NCBI GenBank assembly: GCA_015520105.1
Contig: WAQT01000033.1
Coordinates: 1-39,598 of the forward strand
Direction: 5' to 3'
DNA: 39,598 nt
Source of the DNA: Candidatus Aenigmatarchaeota archaeon
GTDB lineage: Archaea; Aenigmatarchaeota; Aenigmatarchaeia; QMZP01
This document shows, piece after piece, positions 9,347 to 18,972 of the stretch. Each line of letters starts with the position of its first letter. Position 1 is the stretch's first letter. Both the position numbers and the translations under genes were made by a program. A model generated the notes under the pieces. The model searched no databases. It was not told the DNA's origin and saw nothing but the letters and a program-made list of their open reading frames with translations.

Positions 9347-11839
9347 TTATTTTACAACGCCTTTTATCCTTAACAAGACGAATGCAGACAAGAGGAACAG
9401 CACACCGAAAGATATGAGAACCCATCCCGTTATATCAGGCTCGCAACTCACAGGGCACTCCGGTCCGCAATCAATTCCGTTCTCGTTGAGGTCAAGCATT
9501 CCGTTGCTGCAGGTTATTGACGGGTTGCATTCATCCTCCTCGTCTGCCTGGCCGTCGCAGTCATTGTCAAGCTTGTCGTAGCATATCTCCTTTACAGGCT
9601 CAATTCCGCCTTTGCATTCGGACCATCTTCCTTCCACGCACCTCTGAACGCCCTTTCTGCACACCCCCACATCGGTTCCGCAGTATCTCGTGTCTCCGCT
9701 GCTGCAACACGATATCCCGTCGTCAATCTTTCCGTTGCAGTCATCGTCTATTTCATTGCATACCTCTGATGAAGCGCCAGCACCATTGTAACATGCGCAT
9801 CCTGTCTCCTCGACGGATTCTCCGCCTCCTATATTGTCTACAACACCGTCGCAGTCGTCATCCTTCCCGTTGCACACCTCTTCTCGCGGATAAACTGCGT
9901 TTTTGCATTCTCCCCATGTGCCATTTACGCATACCGAATAGCCCTGCCTGCATATTCCTGTCCTGTTTCCAGGGCCGCATGGCCTGTTATCTCCGTTTCT
10001 GCAGAACTTCCCCGGAGGAGGTTCTTTTACGCATTCGTCTCCGGGATAGTTCTCATCCCAGTCGCCATCGCAATCATCATCTATATGATTGCCGCATATC
10101 TCCTTCAGTTCTCCCGGATACACTCCGGAAGAGCATGTGACATTCAGTCCATCCTTTGAGCACACCCATGTACCGCTGCACGCGTTCTTCCATCCCTTTG
10201 AGTTTGTGAACGAGAAGCAGCCTTCCCCAAGAATTCCGGGAATCTTTCCGGAAATGCGGTTCTCTCGGTCTTTGAAATCCTCGTCTATCTCCCCGTCGCA
10301 GTCGTCATCCCTGCCGTTGCACAACTCTTGTTTCCCGGGATGCTGCTCTGGGTCAAGGTCGCTGCATGTTCCAGACTCCTCGCAATATCCGTCTTTATCC
10401 CTGTCCTTGCATACGCGAAACCCGGATTCTGTGAAGTTCAGGACGACGCCTGAGGGGCCAAGAAGCTCCACCCTGAGCACATGGCTCTCATTGGGGTCTA
10501 GATAGGAGAGAGGTATGTTCATGTCAGCAAGATTGACTTCATCCTCCATGAATGAGTTGAAAATGAGTTCCGTAACCACAGCCTCGACCGCCATGCCTTG
10601 CGCATCGAACGAAAGGCTGACCACTCCGTCAGGGTCGCTGGTCTTCTCCACTCCCATGTTCAGGAGAGTTATATTGCATATATCGCCGGAAGGGCAAGCC
10701 GGAGCAAGCGACTCGAAATCATCCGTTGACAGTTTTCTTGTATATTTCTCCCCGAATTTTATGCTGGCGTGCGTCTCTCCTCCGCTCGAGGACCACTGAT
10801 TCTCTTTATGAACAGATTTGCTGGTGTACGCGCAGAAATGGGTGCTGGATTCGTGTTCGCTGCCGTTGGGAGGAAGCGCGAATATCACGTACGTATTGTC
10901 AAAGTCGAAATAACGGAAGTTTATTATTCCGTTCTTTCCGTCCACAGAACTTATTTCGTCATTAAGCGCATCTCCTCCTATACTCTGATATATATACTCT
11001 CCGTTTTCCCTGCCCACAATATAGACACCGCCTGAATTCACTTCTCCGTTCGGGCCGCCCAAAGGACCTCCGTATCTTGAATATCCCTTAGAGACGCTTT
11101 CCTCATCAAACGGGTCCACAAGGCACGTCGCCCCTGTGCCTGCCTGTGTGCACCGGCTCTTGTTTATAATCCTTCCAAGAGACCCGTACCAGCCGTTTCT
11201 GTCAAGCGGAGTGCCCATATAGCTCTCCCCGCCGCATGCAGGACGCATAGTCCCCTCAACATCGCTGTTCCCGAGAATATCGACTGACCATTTAGTAGTT
11301 ATTGCATCAGGAGGCGGGGATATGAGAGAGGTCGCGTCTTTTATAAAAAGAAGACCGTCGGAAGCAGAGACGCTCGACTCATACAACTGGGACTGGATTT
11401 CGTATGGGCAGCCGTTCGCGGAGTCGCAAAGCCCGGGCTGAGTGGAATATTCCACGCAGACCTGTGAAGGGCTCGAAGAGCCTCCGCAGAATCCGTATGC
11501 AACTATTCTGTAGGAGAAGGTTTGAACAGGATGTTCCTCCCACTCAATGGTTCCTGAGGCTGTGAGGTTGTAGGAGAATGCATGAGTCTTCGGTTCATAA
11601 CTCTGGTTCTGAACCATGTAGTCAAGAGCTTTCGCGGCTTCCTTTTTTCCATCGATATATACAACAAGCTTCGAACCCGATGTTATGTTCTCGTCATGGA
11701 ATATCCTGACCACCGCATCCAATGGATAATACACGGAGTAGTTCTTGGTGGTCACATTAAGATATACCATCCCTGATGCAAACGAAGAGGAAAGAACCAC
11801 CAGAGAGAGCGTCAGCAATGCTGCAATAAACGAGCGCAT
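9347..11839 (-). CDS. Predicted secreted, membrane-anchored protein with MopE-type Asp/Cys-rich repeats
   Basis: N-terminal signal peptide (MRSFIAALLTLSLVVLSSSFASG), C-terminal TM (ITGWVLISFGVLFLLSAFVLLRIKGVVK), and repeats CNGRDDDCDGEIDE, CGNHIDDDCDGDWDE, CNGKDDDCDGVVDN, CNEIDDDCNGKIDD, CYDKLDNDCDGQADE. Confidence 0.85.
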   Translation of the reverse strand: MRSFIAALLTLSLVVLSSSFASGMVYLNVTTKNYSVYYPLDAVVRIFHDENITSGSKLVVYIDGKKEAAKALDYMVQNQSYEPKTHAFSYNLTASGTIEWEEHPVQTFSYRIVAYGFCGGSSSPSQVCVEYSTQPGLCDSANGCPYEIQSQLYESSVSASDGLLFIKDATSLISPPPDAITTKWSVDILGNSDVEGTMRPACGGESYMGTPLDRNGWYGSLGRIINKSRCTQAGTGATCLVDPFDEESVSKGYSRYGGPLGGPNGEVNSGGVYIVGRENGEYIYQSIGGDALNDEISSVDGKNGIINFRYFDFDNTYVIFALPPNGSEHESSTHFCAYTSKSVHKENQWSSSGGETHASIKFGEKYTRKLSTDDFESLAPACPSGDICNITLLNMGVEKTSDPDGVVSLSFDAQGMAVEAVVTELIFNSFMEDEVNLADMNIPLSYLDPNESHVLRVELLGPSGVVLNFTESGFRVCKDRDKDGYCEESGTCSDLDPEQHPGKQELCNGRDDDCDGEIDEDFKDRENRISGKIPGILGEGCFSFTNSKGWKNACSGTWVCSKDGLNVTCSSGVYPGELKEICGNHIDDDCDGDWDENYPGDECVKEPPPGKFCRNGDNRPCGPGNRTGICRQGYSVCVNGTWGECKNAVYPREEVCNGKDDDCDGVVDNIGGGESVEETGCACYNGAGASSEVCNEIDDDCNGKIDDGISCCSSGDTRYCGTDVGVCRKGVQRCVEGRWSECKGGIEPVKEICYDKLDNDCDGQADEEDECNPSITCSNGMLDLNENGIDCGPECPVSCEPDITGWVLISFGVLFLLSAFVLLRIKGVVK

Positions 11840-11886
11840 ATAAATATTTATGCCGCATGCCTATATATTTCACCCCCAACTCTGGC

Positions 11887-14739
11887 ATGCTTATGACTCG
11901 GAACGTCTTTGACCTGCTGGAAGGAGAGTTAAGGAAAGCGGTAGCCGAAAGGTTCTCGAAACCCACGCCTATACAGGAGGGCGTCATACCCGAGATTCTC
12001 AGGGGCCACAACATTCTGACCATATCCGAGACAGGTTCGGGAAAAACAGAGGCCGCGATGCTTCCTGTCTTTGACATGTGGGTCAGGGAGAAGCCCGAGC
12101 CCGTGTCCATCCTTTATATAACTCCTCTGAGGAGCCTCAACAGGGACCTTCTGAAAAGGATAGAGTGGTGGTCAGAGAGGCTGGGATTCTCTGTCGGAGT
12201 GAGGCACGGAGACACCACGCAGTCCGAAAGGGCGAAGCAGGCAAGGAAGCCCCCTGACATGCTGATATCCACCCCGGAGACGCTTCAGGCAATGCTGACA
12301 GGAAGCCAGATGAGAAAGGCCCTGAAGGGCGTAAGATACGTCGCGATAGACGAGGTGCACGAGCTTGTCCCGAGCAAGAGAGGCCTCCAGCTCACCGTCG
12401 GGCTTGAAAGGCTCAGGGAGGTTACGGGAAAGGATTTCCAGATTCTCTGCATGTCAGCCACTGTCGGGACTCCTGAGGAGATTGTGAAGTTCTTTTCGAT
12501 AGACAGGAAGAGGCACAGGATAGTGAATGTCTCCTCTCTCAAGAGCAGGAAGATAAGGGTGGAGTCGCCAAGACCGGGGAAGGAGGATTCCCTCTCATCT
12601 GACAAGCTTTCGGTGAGCATGGAGGTGGCAGCGAGGCTGAGAAGGATAAGGGACCTTATAAGGGAGAGGAACTCGGTTCTTGTGTTCACCAACACCAGGG
12701 AGTTTTCAGAGATTCTCTCTTCAAGGCTCAAGTCTCTCGACAAAGGCCTTTGGATTGAGACGCACCATTCCTCCCTGTCCAAGGAGGTCAGGACTGATGC
12801 AGAGAAGGACTTCAGGGAAGGAAGGATAAAGGCCCTGGTGTGCACATCAAGCCTTGAGTTGGGAATAGACATAGGCTCGATAGACCTTGTGATACAGTAC
12901 ATGTCTCCGAGGCAGGTCTCCAAGCTTCTTCAGAGGATAGGCAGGTCAGGCCACTCTCTTGAGAGGGTTTCAGAGGGCGTGATAATCGCTTCCGACCCGG
13001 ACGACTGCTTCGAGTCCGCTGCTATCGCGTCCCTTGCTGAAAAGGGATGGACCGAGCCGACGAAGCCCTACAACGGAGCGCTCGATGTTCTCGGCCACCA
13101 GATTCTCGGGCTGAGTCTTGACGAGTACAGGATACCGGCGAAGAAGGCCTTCTCCATAGTGAAGAGAGCGCATCCATACAGGAACCTCTCCTTTGAGGAG
13201 TTCATGGAGGTCGGCAGGATTCTCCAGAAGCTCGGCCTTATATGGACGGATTCCAAGTTCGACAAGGAGCCGGCGCTCCGGAGAAGGAGAAGGACGTTCC
13301 TCCATTATTACGGCAACCTTTCTACCATACCCGACACAAAAACGTACAGGGTGCACGATGTTGTATCTGACAGGCCGGTCGGAACCCTCGATGCGGAATT
13401 CATAGCCCTGCACGGGAATCCCGGCACGTCGTTTATAGTGAAGGGCCAGGCATGGAGGATACTTGATGTCCGCAGGGACAAGGTTCTTGTGGAGCCTCTC
13501 AGCGGCATAGAGGCGGCGATACCTGCATGGGAGGGAGAGCTCATACCCGTTCCCTTCGAGGTCGCTCAGGAGGTCGGCAGGATGAGAAGAAGGATAAAGG
13601 GAATGCTTGCGAAGAAGAAAAGAAAGGACGCTGTGAGGGAGCTTATGAAAGAGCTTCCTGTTTCAAGGGATGTTGCGGAAAAGATGGTTGGTCTGGTCAG
13701 GAGGCAGATGGAATGGGGTTTCGTTCCTGACGACAGGAACGTTCTTCTTGAATACTACAGCGACGGCGACGAGTCATGGGTTGTCATCCACACCTGCTGG
13801 GGTTCGCTTGTGAACGATACCATAGGAAGGGTTCTTTCCGCAGTGGTTATGAGAAGGGTTGGTTCCGTGGGCCTTCAGACAGACCCCTGCAGGATAATGA
13901 TGAAGCTTCAGCACATGTCTGACTGGAAGAGCGTGGAGGAGGCGTTCCGAAACCTCAGGGCAAAGGACATCAAAAGCGTCCTGGAGGACGTTGTTCCGGA
14001 CACAGAGCTTTTCGCGTGGAGGTTCATACACGTGGCGAAGAGGTTCGGGATAATATCGAGGGATGCGGAGTTCGGGAAGGGATATATAAGGAAGATAATA
14101 GAGGTTTACAGGAACACCCCTCCATACAGGGAAGCCCTTAACGAAGTGTTCCAGGAGAAGCTGGACGTGGAGGCGTCCGAGAGAATCGCGGAAAGGCTTG
14201 GTTCCGGAAGAATCAGGATAGAGGCGAGGCCGGGCATATCGCCTATGGGAACGTCTGGGATACAGAAGAAATACGAGATAGTCGCTCCGGAGAGGCCTGA
14301 AAGGGAGATATTCCAGACCTTCAAAAAAAGGATTCTCGACACCAAGGTCGGTCTCGTGTGCATGCAGTGCTGCGACTACGCGACCATAAGCAGCGTCCGG
14401 GAGCTTCCGGAGGAGATAGGCTGTCCGCTCTGTTCCGCAAGGCTTGTTGCGGTCGTGCCTGCCAGATACCTCCTCGAGGCGCAGGAACTTGCGAGAAAGG
14501 CAAAGGCCGGAAAGAAGCTCAGCGCTGAGGAGCGTAAATACCACAACCAGATGGCGGACAGCGCAAGCCTTGTGATGTCATCCGGAAAGAATGCCGCAAT
14601 CGCTCTCGCAGGAAGAGGGGTGGGGGTTAGAACTGCTTCGCGCATACTCTCCAGACTTGTTTCCGGAGATGATATTTTCAGGCTTGTTCTCGAAGCGGAG
14701 AAACAGTATGCAAAGACCAAAAGGTTCTGGAAATCGTGA
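11887..14739 (+). CDS. Lhr-like superfamily 2 helicase
   Basis: KPTPIQEGVIPEILRGHNILTISETGSGKTEAAMLPVFDMW, ITPLRSLNRDLLKR, YVAIDEVHEL, CMSATVGTPEE, LLQRIGRSGHS; C-terminal CMQCCDY...CPLCSARL. Start at internal ATG 11887 is likely. Confidence 0.92.
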   Translation: MLMTRNVFDLLEGELRKAVAERFSKPTPIQEGVIPEILRGHNILTISETGSGKTEAAMLPVFDMWVREKPEPVSILYITPLRSLNRDLLKRIEWWSERLGFSVGVRHGDTTQSERAKQARKPPDMLISTPETLQAMLTGSQMRKALKGVRYVAIDEVHELVPSKRGLQLTVGLERLREVTGKDFQILCMSATVGTPEEIVKFFSIDRKRHRIVNVSSLKSRKIRVESPRPGKEDSLSSDKLSVSMEVAARLRRIRDLIRERNSVLVFTNTREFSEILSSRLKSLDKGLWIETHHSSLSKEVRTDAEKDFREGRIKALVCTSSLELGIDIGSIDLVIQYMSPRQVSKLLQRIGRSGHSLERVSEGVIIASDPDDCFESAAIASLAEKGWTEPTKPYNGALDVLGHQILGLSLDEYRIPAKKAFSIVKRAHPYRNLSFEEFMEVGRILQKLGLIWTDSKFDKEPALRRRRRTFLHYYGNLSTIPDTKTYRVHDVVSDRPVGTLDAEFIALHGNPGTSFIVKGQAWRILDVRRDKVLVEPLSGIEAAIPAWEGELIPVPFEVAQEVGRMRRRIKGMLAKKKRKDAVRELMKELPVSRDVAEKMVGLVRRQMEWGFVPDDRNVLLEYYSDGDESWVVIHTCWGSLVNDTIGRVLSAVVMRRVGSVGLQTDPCRIMMKLQHMSDWKSVEEAFRNLRAKDIKSVLEDVVPDTELFAWRFIHVAKRFGIISRDAEFGKGYIRKIIEVYRNTPPYREALNEVFQEKLDVEASERIAERLGSGRIRIEARPGISPMGTSGIQKKYEIVAPERPEREIFQTFKKRILDTKVGLVCMQCCDYATISSVRELPEEIGCPLCSARLVAVVPARYLLEAQELARKAKAGKKLSAEERKYHNQMADSASLVMSSGKNAAIALAGRGVGVRTASRILSRLVSGDDIFRLVLEAEKQYAKTKRFWKS

Positions 14740-14776
14740 CGATCCGTTTTTTAATATAGTGCGAAAATTATAAACA

Positions 14777-15130
14777 ATGAAAGAATGCATCTACGGAGTG
14801 GACACAAGCAAGAAGGTCACGCCCATAATGGTGAGGGATGCAATTATAGATTGTTTCAAGCAGGCGCATGATGAGATACTTCAGACCATGAAGGAATACT
14901 ACGAGTTCAAATCCGAAAAGGAGTTTGAAGAGCTGAAACACCTGAATGTTAAATTTCTTGTGGAATCGAAATTCGAGGAGGTCGGAGGGGATTTCGAGAA
15001 TCCGAGCAAGAGGGACCTGATAAAGGTCATTGACAAACTCGCTGAATACGCTTCGCATTTCAGAAGACCGGAGATTATAAAGAAACATTATGACGAGATA
15101 ATGAAGCTTATCCGTCTGCTCAAGGACTGA
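14777..15130 (+). CDS. Hypothetical archaeal protein (117 aa)
   Basis: ORF between the Lhr-like helicase and a convergent phosphoesterase; no domain recognised. Confidence 0.75.
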   Translation: MKECIYGVDTSKKVTPIMVRDAIIDCFKQAHDEILQTMKEYYEFKSEKEFEELKHLNVKFLVESKFEEVGGDFENPSKRDLIKVIDKLAEYASHFRRPEIIKKHYDEIMKLIRLLKD

Positions 15131-15133
15131 TAG

Positions 15134-15886
15134 TCATTTCCCGAGATTCCCGAGTTCTCCGAGGAACGTGCCATCGAGGAGGTATATTTTTGCCTTTTTC
15201 ATGTTGCACAGTTTTGTGAGAGGGCTTGCGAACTCCCTCTTTCTGTCCGGCTTCTCTTTCCTGTTGAGCGGAAAACCGCCTGAGAAGCGATTAAACGCCG
15301 GAACTATCACGAGTTCCGAAGGTCCTGAAGAACCGTATTCTTTCCTCAGCATCCTCTCGCTGAACGGAGCAATGCACCACACCCTCTCGGTCCATCTGTA
15401 TCCGAGGGAGTCGCTGAACTCTATCAGCGGTTGCGTATGACCCATCACTACATACCTTGCTTTCAGGAACGATATATCAGGCTTCGCGTGACCGTGGCAG
15501 AAGAAATATTCTCCGTCGAGAAACCCTTTCGGGTTCCTGACAGACACGCTGTCCGGAACGAGTCTCCCTATTCCCGGGTCGTGATTTCCCGGAACTATCT
15601 CAACATCATAGCTTGAGAGTCCGGAGAAGAATTCGGGAATCTCCCTCTCCTCCTGGAAACTCGTTCCCGGAACCCTGTGTTTTACATCCCCAAGGATTAT
15701 TATCCTCTTCACGTTGTTGTCTTTCGCTATCCTCTCTATCCTTGCCAGCATCTCCCCGGACTGCGAGGGAAGGTTTATTCCCGAGACCCTCGCTTCATGC
15801 TCTATGCCTATATGGAGGTCCGAGACCACAAGAGTTCTCCCGGAGAGCATCGCCGCCTCGCCTGTTACGAAAACATGGCCTGCCAT
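15134..15886 (-). CDS. Metallophosphoesterase (calcineurin-like)
   Basis: LVVSDLHIGIE, IILGDVKHR, IVPGNHD, YFFCHGHAKPD, YVVMGHTQP motifs. Confidence 0.92.
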   Translation of the reverse strand: MAGHVFVTGEAAMLSGRTLVVSDLHIGIEHEARVSGINLPSQSGEMLARIERIAKDNNVKRIIILGDVKHRVPGTSFQEEREIPEFFSGLSSYDVEIVPGNHDPGIGRLVPDSVSVRNPKGFLDGEYFFCHGHAKPDISFLKARYVVMGHTQPLIEFSDSLGYRWTERVWCIAPFSERMLRKEYGSSGPSELVIVPAFNRFSGGFPLNRKEKPDRKREFASPLTKLCNMKKAKIYLLDGTFLGELGNLGK

Positions 15887-15940
15887 GTTGAGAATGAGCG
15901 CCGGGGATTAAATGTTTTGTCTTATTATCAGGCTGATATT

Positions 15941-16102
15941 TCACTGCGGACCGAGCGAGTGCTTCGTTATCTCGATGTTGCAACTGTGTTTCTCCCTGCA
16001 CCACTTCTCGCACTTCTCTGCCCACTCCCTTTCGGCGTACCTGAACCCGCACTCCTCGCACACAAAGAGCGTCCGTTCCCCTTCCTGAATCTCCCTGACC
16101 AT
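15941..16102 (-). CDS. Small zinc-ribbon-like protein (53 aa)
   Basis: Reverse strand reads MVREIQEGERTLFVCEECGFRYAEREWAEKCEKWCREKHSCNIEITKHSLGPQ*, with CxxC...C...C spacing. Below the ORF-track size cutoff. Confidence 0.7.
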   Translation of the reverse strand: MVREIQEGERTLFVCEECGFRYAEREWAEKCEKWCREKHSCNIEITKHSLGPQ

Positions 16103-16221
16103 GAGAATGGTTCGCGAGAGGGTTTAAATTCATTCCGTTGTGAGCGACGATGCATCTGGCCCGCTGTGGGCATGGCCCAAGCGTTTATAAGAATTGAAAA
16201 CAACTCTTATCCGGTGTTCTG

Positions 16222-17712
16222 ATGAAGATGGGAGTTGTGGTGTCCACGATGGACGGGCCCTCCACGAGGAAGTTCTCCTTCGTGATAGACAAGGGAAGGA
16301 GCGTTAAGAGGGGACAGTTCGTGGAGCTGAAGGGAGAGCAGGGAAAGGTGATAGCGCGGGTGGACGACGTGATAAAGACCAACCGCTACTTCACGAGGCC
16401 GGAGTCTGTCAAGGAATACGAGAGTTCGGGAAAGCAGATGAGGGAGATATTCCCTGTGCATGACTGGGAGTACTTGGTCGCAGAGGCAAGCATACTCGGC
16501 ATCTATCGTGCTGGCGGGTTCGCGGACTCCCTCGTTCCTCCCTCTCCGGGAGAGGGCGTGTTCGAACCCTCCGAAGAGGTTCTCGTGAAGTTCTTCGGCC
16601 TCGACAAGGACGGCATAAACATAGGAAAGCTGAGCCATCATGATATAGACGTGAAGCTGAACGCGACCCGGCTTCTCCAGAAGCACCTCGCAATCCTCGC
16701 GATAAGCGGAGCCGGGAAATCGTTCCTGACTTCTGTCATGATAGAGGAGCTTCTTTCTAGGAAACCCGAACAGGGACAGCTTGCTGTGATAGTGATAGAC
16801 ACCCACGGGGAGTATACATCATTCGCTGACGACCCGAAGTTCTCGGAGAGGACGAGCGTGTTCCCTGTGTCTGAGATTCAGATAGGCCTCTCCAACCTCT
16901 CTCCAAGGGAACTCACCCGCTTCCTTGGAAAGCCGTCTGACGCTCAGGTGAGGGAGCTGGTGAAGATAATGAGGAGGATGGGCGGAAAGGGGTACGGAGT
17001 GAAGGACCTCATTGAGAAGGTCGAGGCGAGCGAGATGCCGGCCAAGACCAAGGAGGTTCTGGTATCCAGCCTTGAGGACCTTCTCTACACAGGAGTGTTC
17101 GGCGCGGCGGACTACCCCTCTCTTGATGATGTCGCGAAACAGGGAAAGCTCTCTGTGATAGACCTCTCCGAGACCACGAGTTTGAGGAAGAAGCAGATGA
17201 TAGTCTCCTATCTGGCAGCGAAGCTCTTTCACGCGAGGAGGCATGGCATGATACCGCCCTTCGTCCTCGTCCTCGAGGAGGCGCACCAGTACATTCCCGA
17301 GGGATCGAAGAAAGAGGAGGCCCTCGCAAGGGGGATAATGCAGACCATAGCGAGGGAGGGAAGGAAGTTCGGAGCGTCGTTATGTCTTGTCTCGCAAAGG
17401 CCGATACAGCTTTCCACCACTGTCCTCTCCCAGTGCAACACCCACATAATCCTGAGGATAACAAACCCCTACGACCTCGACCACATAGGAAGGTCTTCGG
17501 AGGGGCTGAACAGGGCAGTTCTGGACCAGATATCCTCCCTGCGCGTGGGGACTGCTCTCATAGTCGGCGAGGCGGTGAACCATCCCCTCTTCGTGAGCAT
17601 AAGAAAGAGGAAGTCAAAGGAGAGCGACAAGAACCTTCCTCTCGAGAAGGCCGCGGTGGAGTATTACAGGAAGATAACGCAGAAGCAGAAGGACGCCAAG
17701 GAGTTTATGTAG
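16222..17712 (+). CDS. herA: HerA-type DNA translocase/helicase
   Basis: N-terminal HAS-barrel, HLAILAISGAGKSFLTSVMIEELLSR, VIVIDTHGEY, PFVLVLEEAHQYIPE, LCLVSQRPIQLSTTVLSQCNTHIILRITNPYD. Confidence 0.9.
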   Translation: MKMGVVVSTMDGPSTRKFSFVIDKGRSVKRGQFVELKGEQGKVIARVDDVIKTNRYFTRPESVKEYESSGKQMREIFPVHDWEYLVAEASILGIYRAGGFADSLVPPSPGEGVFEPSEEVLVKFFGLDKDGINIGKLSHHDIDVKLNATRLLQKHLAILAISGAGKSFLTSVMIEELLSRKPEQGQLAVIVIDTHGEYTSFADDPKFSERTSVFPVSEIQIGLSNLSPRELTRFLGKPSDAQVRELVKIMRRMGGKGYGVKDLIEKVEASEMPAKTKEVLVSSLEDLLYTGVFGAADYPSLDDVAKQGKLSVIDLSETTSLRKKQMIVSYLAAKLFHARRHGMIPPFVLVLEEAHQYIPEGSKKEEALARGIMQTIAREGRKFGASLCLVSQRPIQLSTTVLSQCNTHIILRITNPYDLDHIGRSSEGLNRAVLDQISSLRVGTALIVGEAVNHPLFVSIRKRKSKESDKNLPLEKAAVEYYRKITQKQKDAKEFM

Positions 17713-18597
17713 CTATCTTATCCTCTTTCTCGGGACGCCAGTCTTCAGTTCTGCTATAATGTTGGCGAGGAGTATCAGACCGCCGCCGAGGAATATCCCT
17801 GAAGGGACGCTCTCTCCCAGTATCAGAAAAGCGAGGAGGATTGAGGAAGCCGGCTCCACAAGCGTATCCAATATAGCGGCCCTTCCGGCGAAAACTGACT
17901 TCAGGCCCTTCGCATAGAACAGATAGCCGCCGAAGGTGAAGAGAACCACGCCGGAGACTCCTGCAAGCGTCCGGGCGTCCGGAGAGAGGCTCGCGCCCTC
18001 ATAGAGCAGGAAGGGAACAAGCATTAATGAGCCAAGGGCTAGCGGCCAGAACACGACATCCCAGAAATCCCTTCCATTTCTCTCAAAATGCCTCATGGAG
18101 ACAACGAATACCGAGTATCCCGCGGCCGAGAGAAGCGCGAACATGCTTCCCAGCGCCGCGTTCGGACCGAGGCCGGTTCCGGCTCCATATATGACATAGA
18201 CTCCGCACACAGCGAGAACAAGGGACAGCGCTCCGGCAGGACGAAGATTTTCCTTCAGGAAGACGTGCGCGAGAACTGCTGTGAACATCGAGTATGTGAA
18301 CACGAGGAATATCGCGGCGCCCACCGGCATCATGGCCATCGCCTTGATAAAGAAGCCCATTCCCACCGCAACCCCGAAGAATCCGGAAAGCGCGAGCAGG
18401 ATGAAGTCCCTCTTTCCGTGGGAAAGAATGCTCTCCTTTCCCCTTGCAGAGAGAACAAGAAGTATGAGAAGGGAGGATGCGCCTGTCCTTATCAGAGCGA
18501 GAAGAAACGGAGACGCCCCAGGAGTCGCGAATTTCACGGACACCGAAACAGCGCTCAGAAGAACATCCGCGATGACAAGAAGAACAAGGCCTCTCAT
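17713..18597 (-). CDS. EamA/DMT-superfamily permease
   Basis: About 10 predicted TM segments; VKFATPGASPFLLALIRTGASSLLILL...; duplicated EamA arrangement. Confidence 0.88.
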   Translation of the reverse strand: MRGLVLLVIADVLLSAVSVSVKFATPGASPFLLALIRTGASSLLILLVLSARGKESILSHGKRDFILLALSGFFGVAVGMGFFIKAMAMMPVGAAIFLVFTYSMFTAVLAHVFLKENLRPAGALSLVLAVCGVYVIYGAGTGLGPNAALGSMFALLSAAGYSVFVVSMRHFERNGRDFWDVVFWPLALGSLMLVPFLLYEGASLSPDARTLAGVSGVVLFTFGGYLFYAKGLKSVFAGRAAILDTLVEPASSILLAFLILGESVPSGIFLGGGLILLANIIAELKTGVPRKRIR

Positions 18598-18633
18598 GCA
18601 CTTTTATTAGTTGAGGAAATTAATAATCCTATC

Positions 18634-18746
18634 GGGCCCGTAGCTCAATCGGATGCCTGCCGGCGTATTTGGCGGTGCCGGTTTTCCGGGAATAGAGCGC
18701 TCGGCTTCGGACCGAGAGGTTGGGGGTTCGAGTCCTCCCGGGCTCA
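18634..18746 (+). tRNA. tRNA-Arg(UCG) with a ~35-39 nt insertion/intron in the D-loop
   Basis: GGGCCCG TA GCTC AATCGGAT-[insert]-A GAGC G CTCGG CTTCGGA CCGAG AGGTT GGGGG TTCGAGT CCTCC CGGGCTC A; all arms pair, anticodon TCG. Confidence 0.9.
18656..18690 (+). other. Candidate D-loop intron of tRNA-Arg (exact boundaries uncertain)
   Basis: CGGA (18650-18653) pairs with TCCG (18685-18688), flanked by 3-nt bulges TGC and GGA: BHB-like. Internal CCGGC/GCCGG stem. Removing exactly 39 nt would restore a standard 9-nt D-loop, so boundaries need RNA data. Confidence 0.55.
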
Positions 18747-18972
18747 TGAAGTTACTTCGAGGACTTGAGGTTAATTAGAGAGGAAAGGAGCGTGAAGGCA
18801 AAAATATACAGGATGGAAGAAGGCGATGAAGTTTCGATTGTGAGATTCAGGTTTTCATAGGTTTCAAGGGTTCCGAGGCATGTCTCGTCGAGAAGGTATA
18901 TTTTACACAAGACAAGGGACCTTATGAACTTATATTGAAAGGTTTTAATTTTTGCTGTCTAACATTTTGTTT

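Noticed and set aside
13774-14544. 256-aa minus ORF opposite the Lhr-like helicase
   Set aside because: Antisense shadow; no domain or independent start signals.
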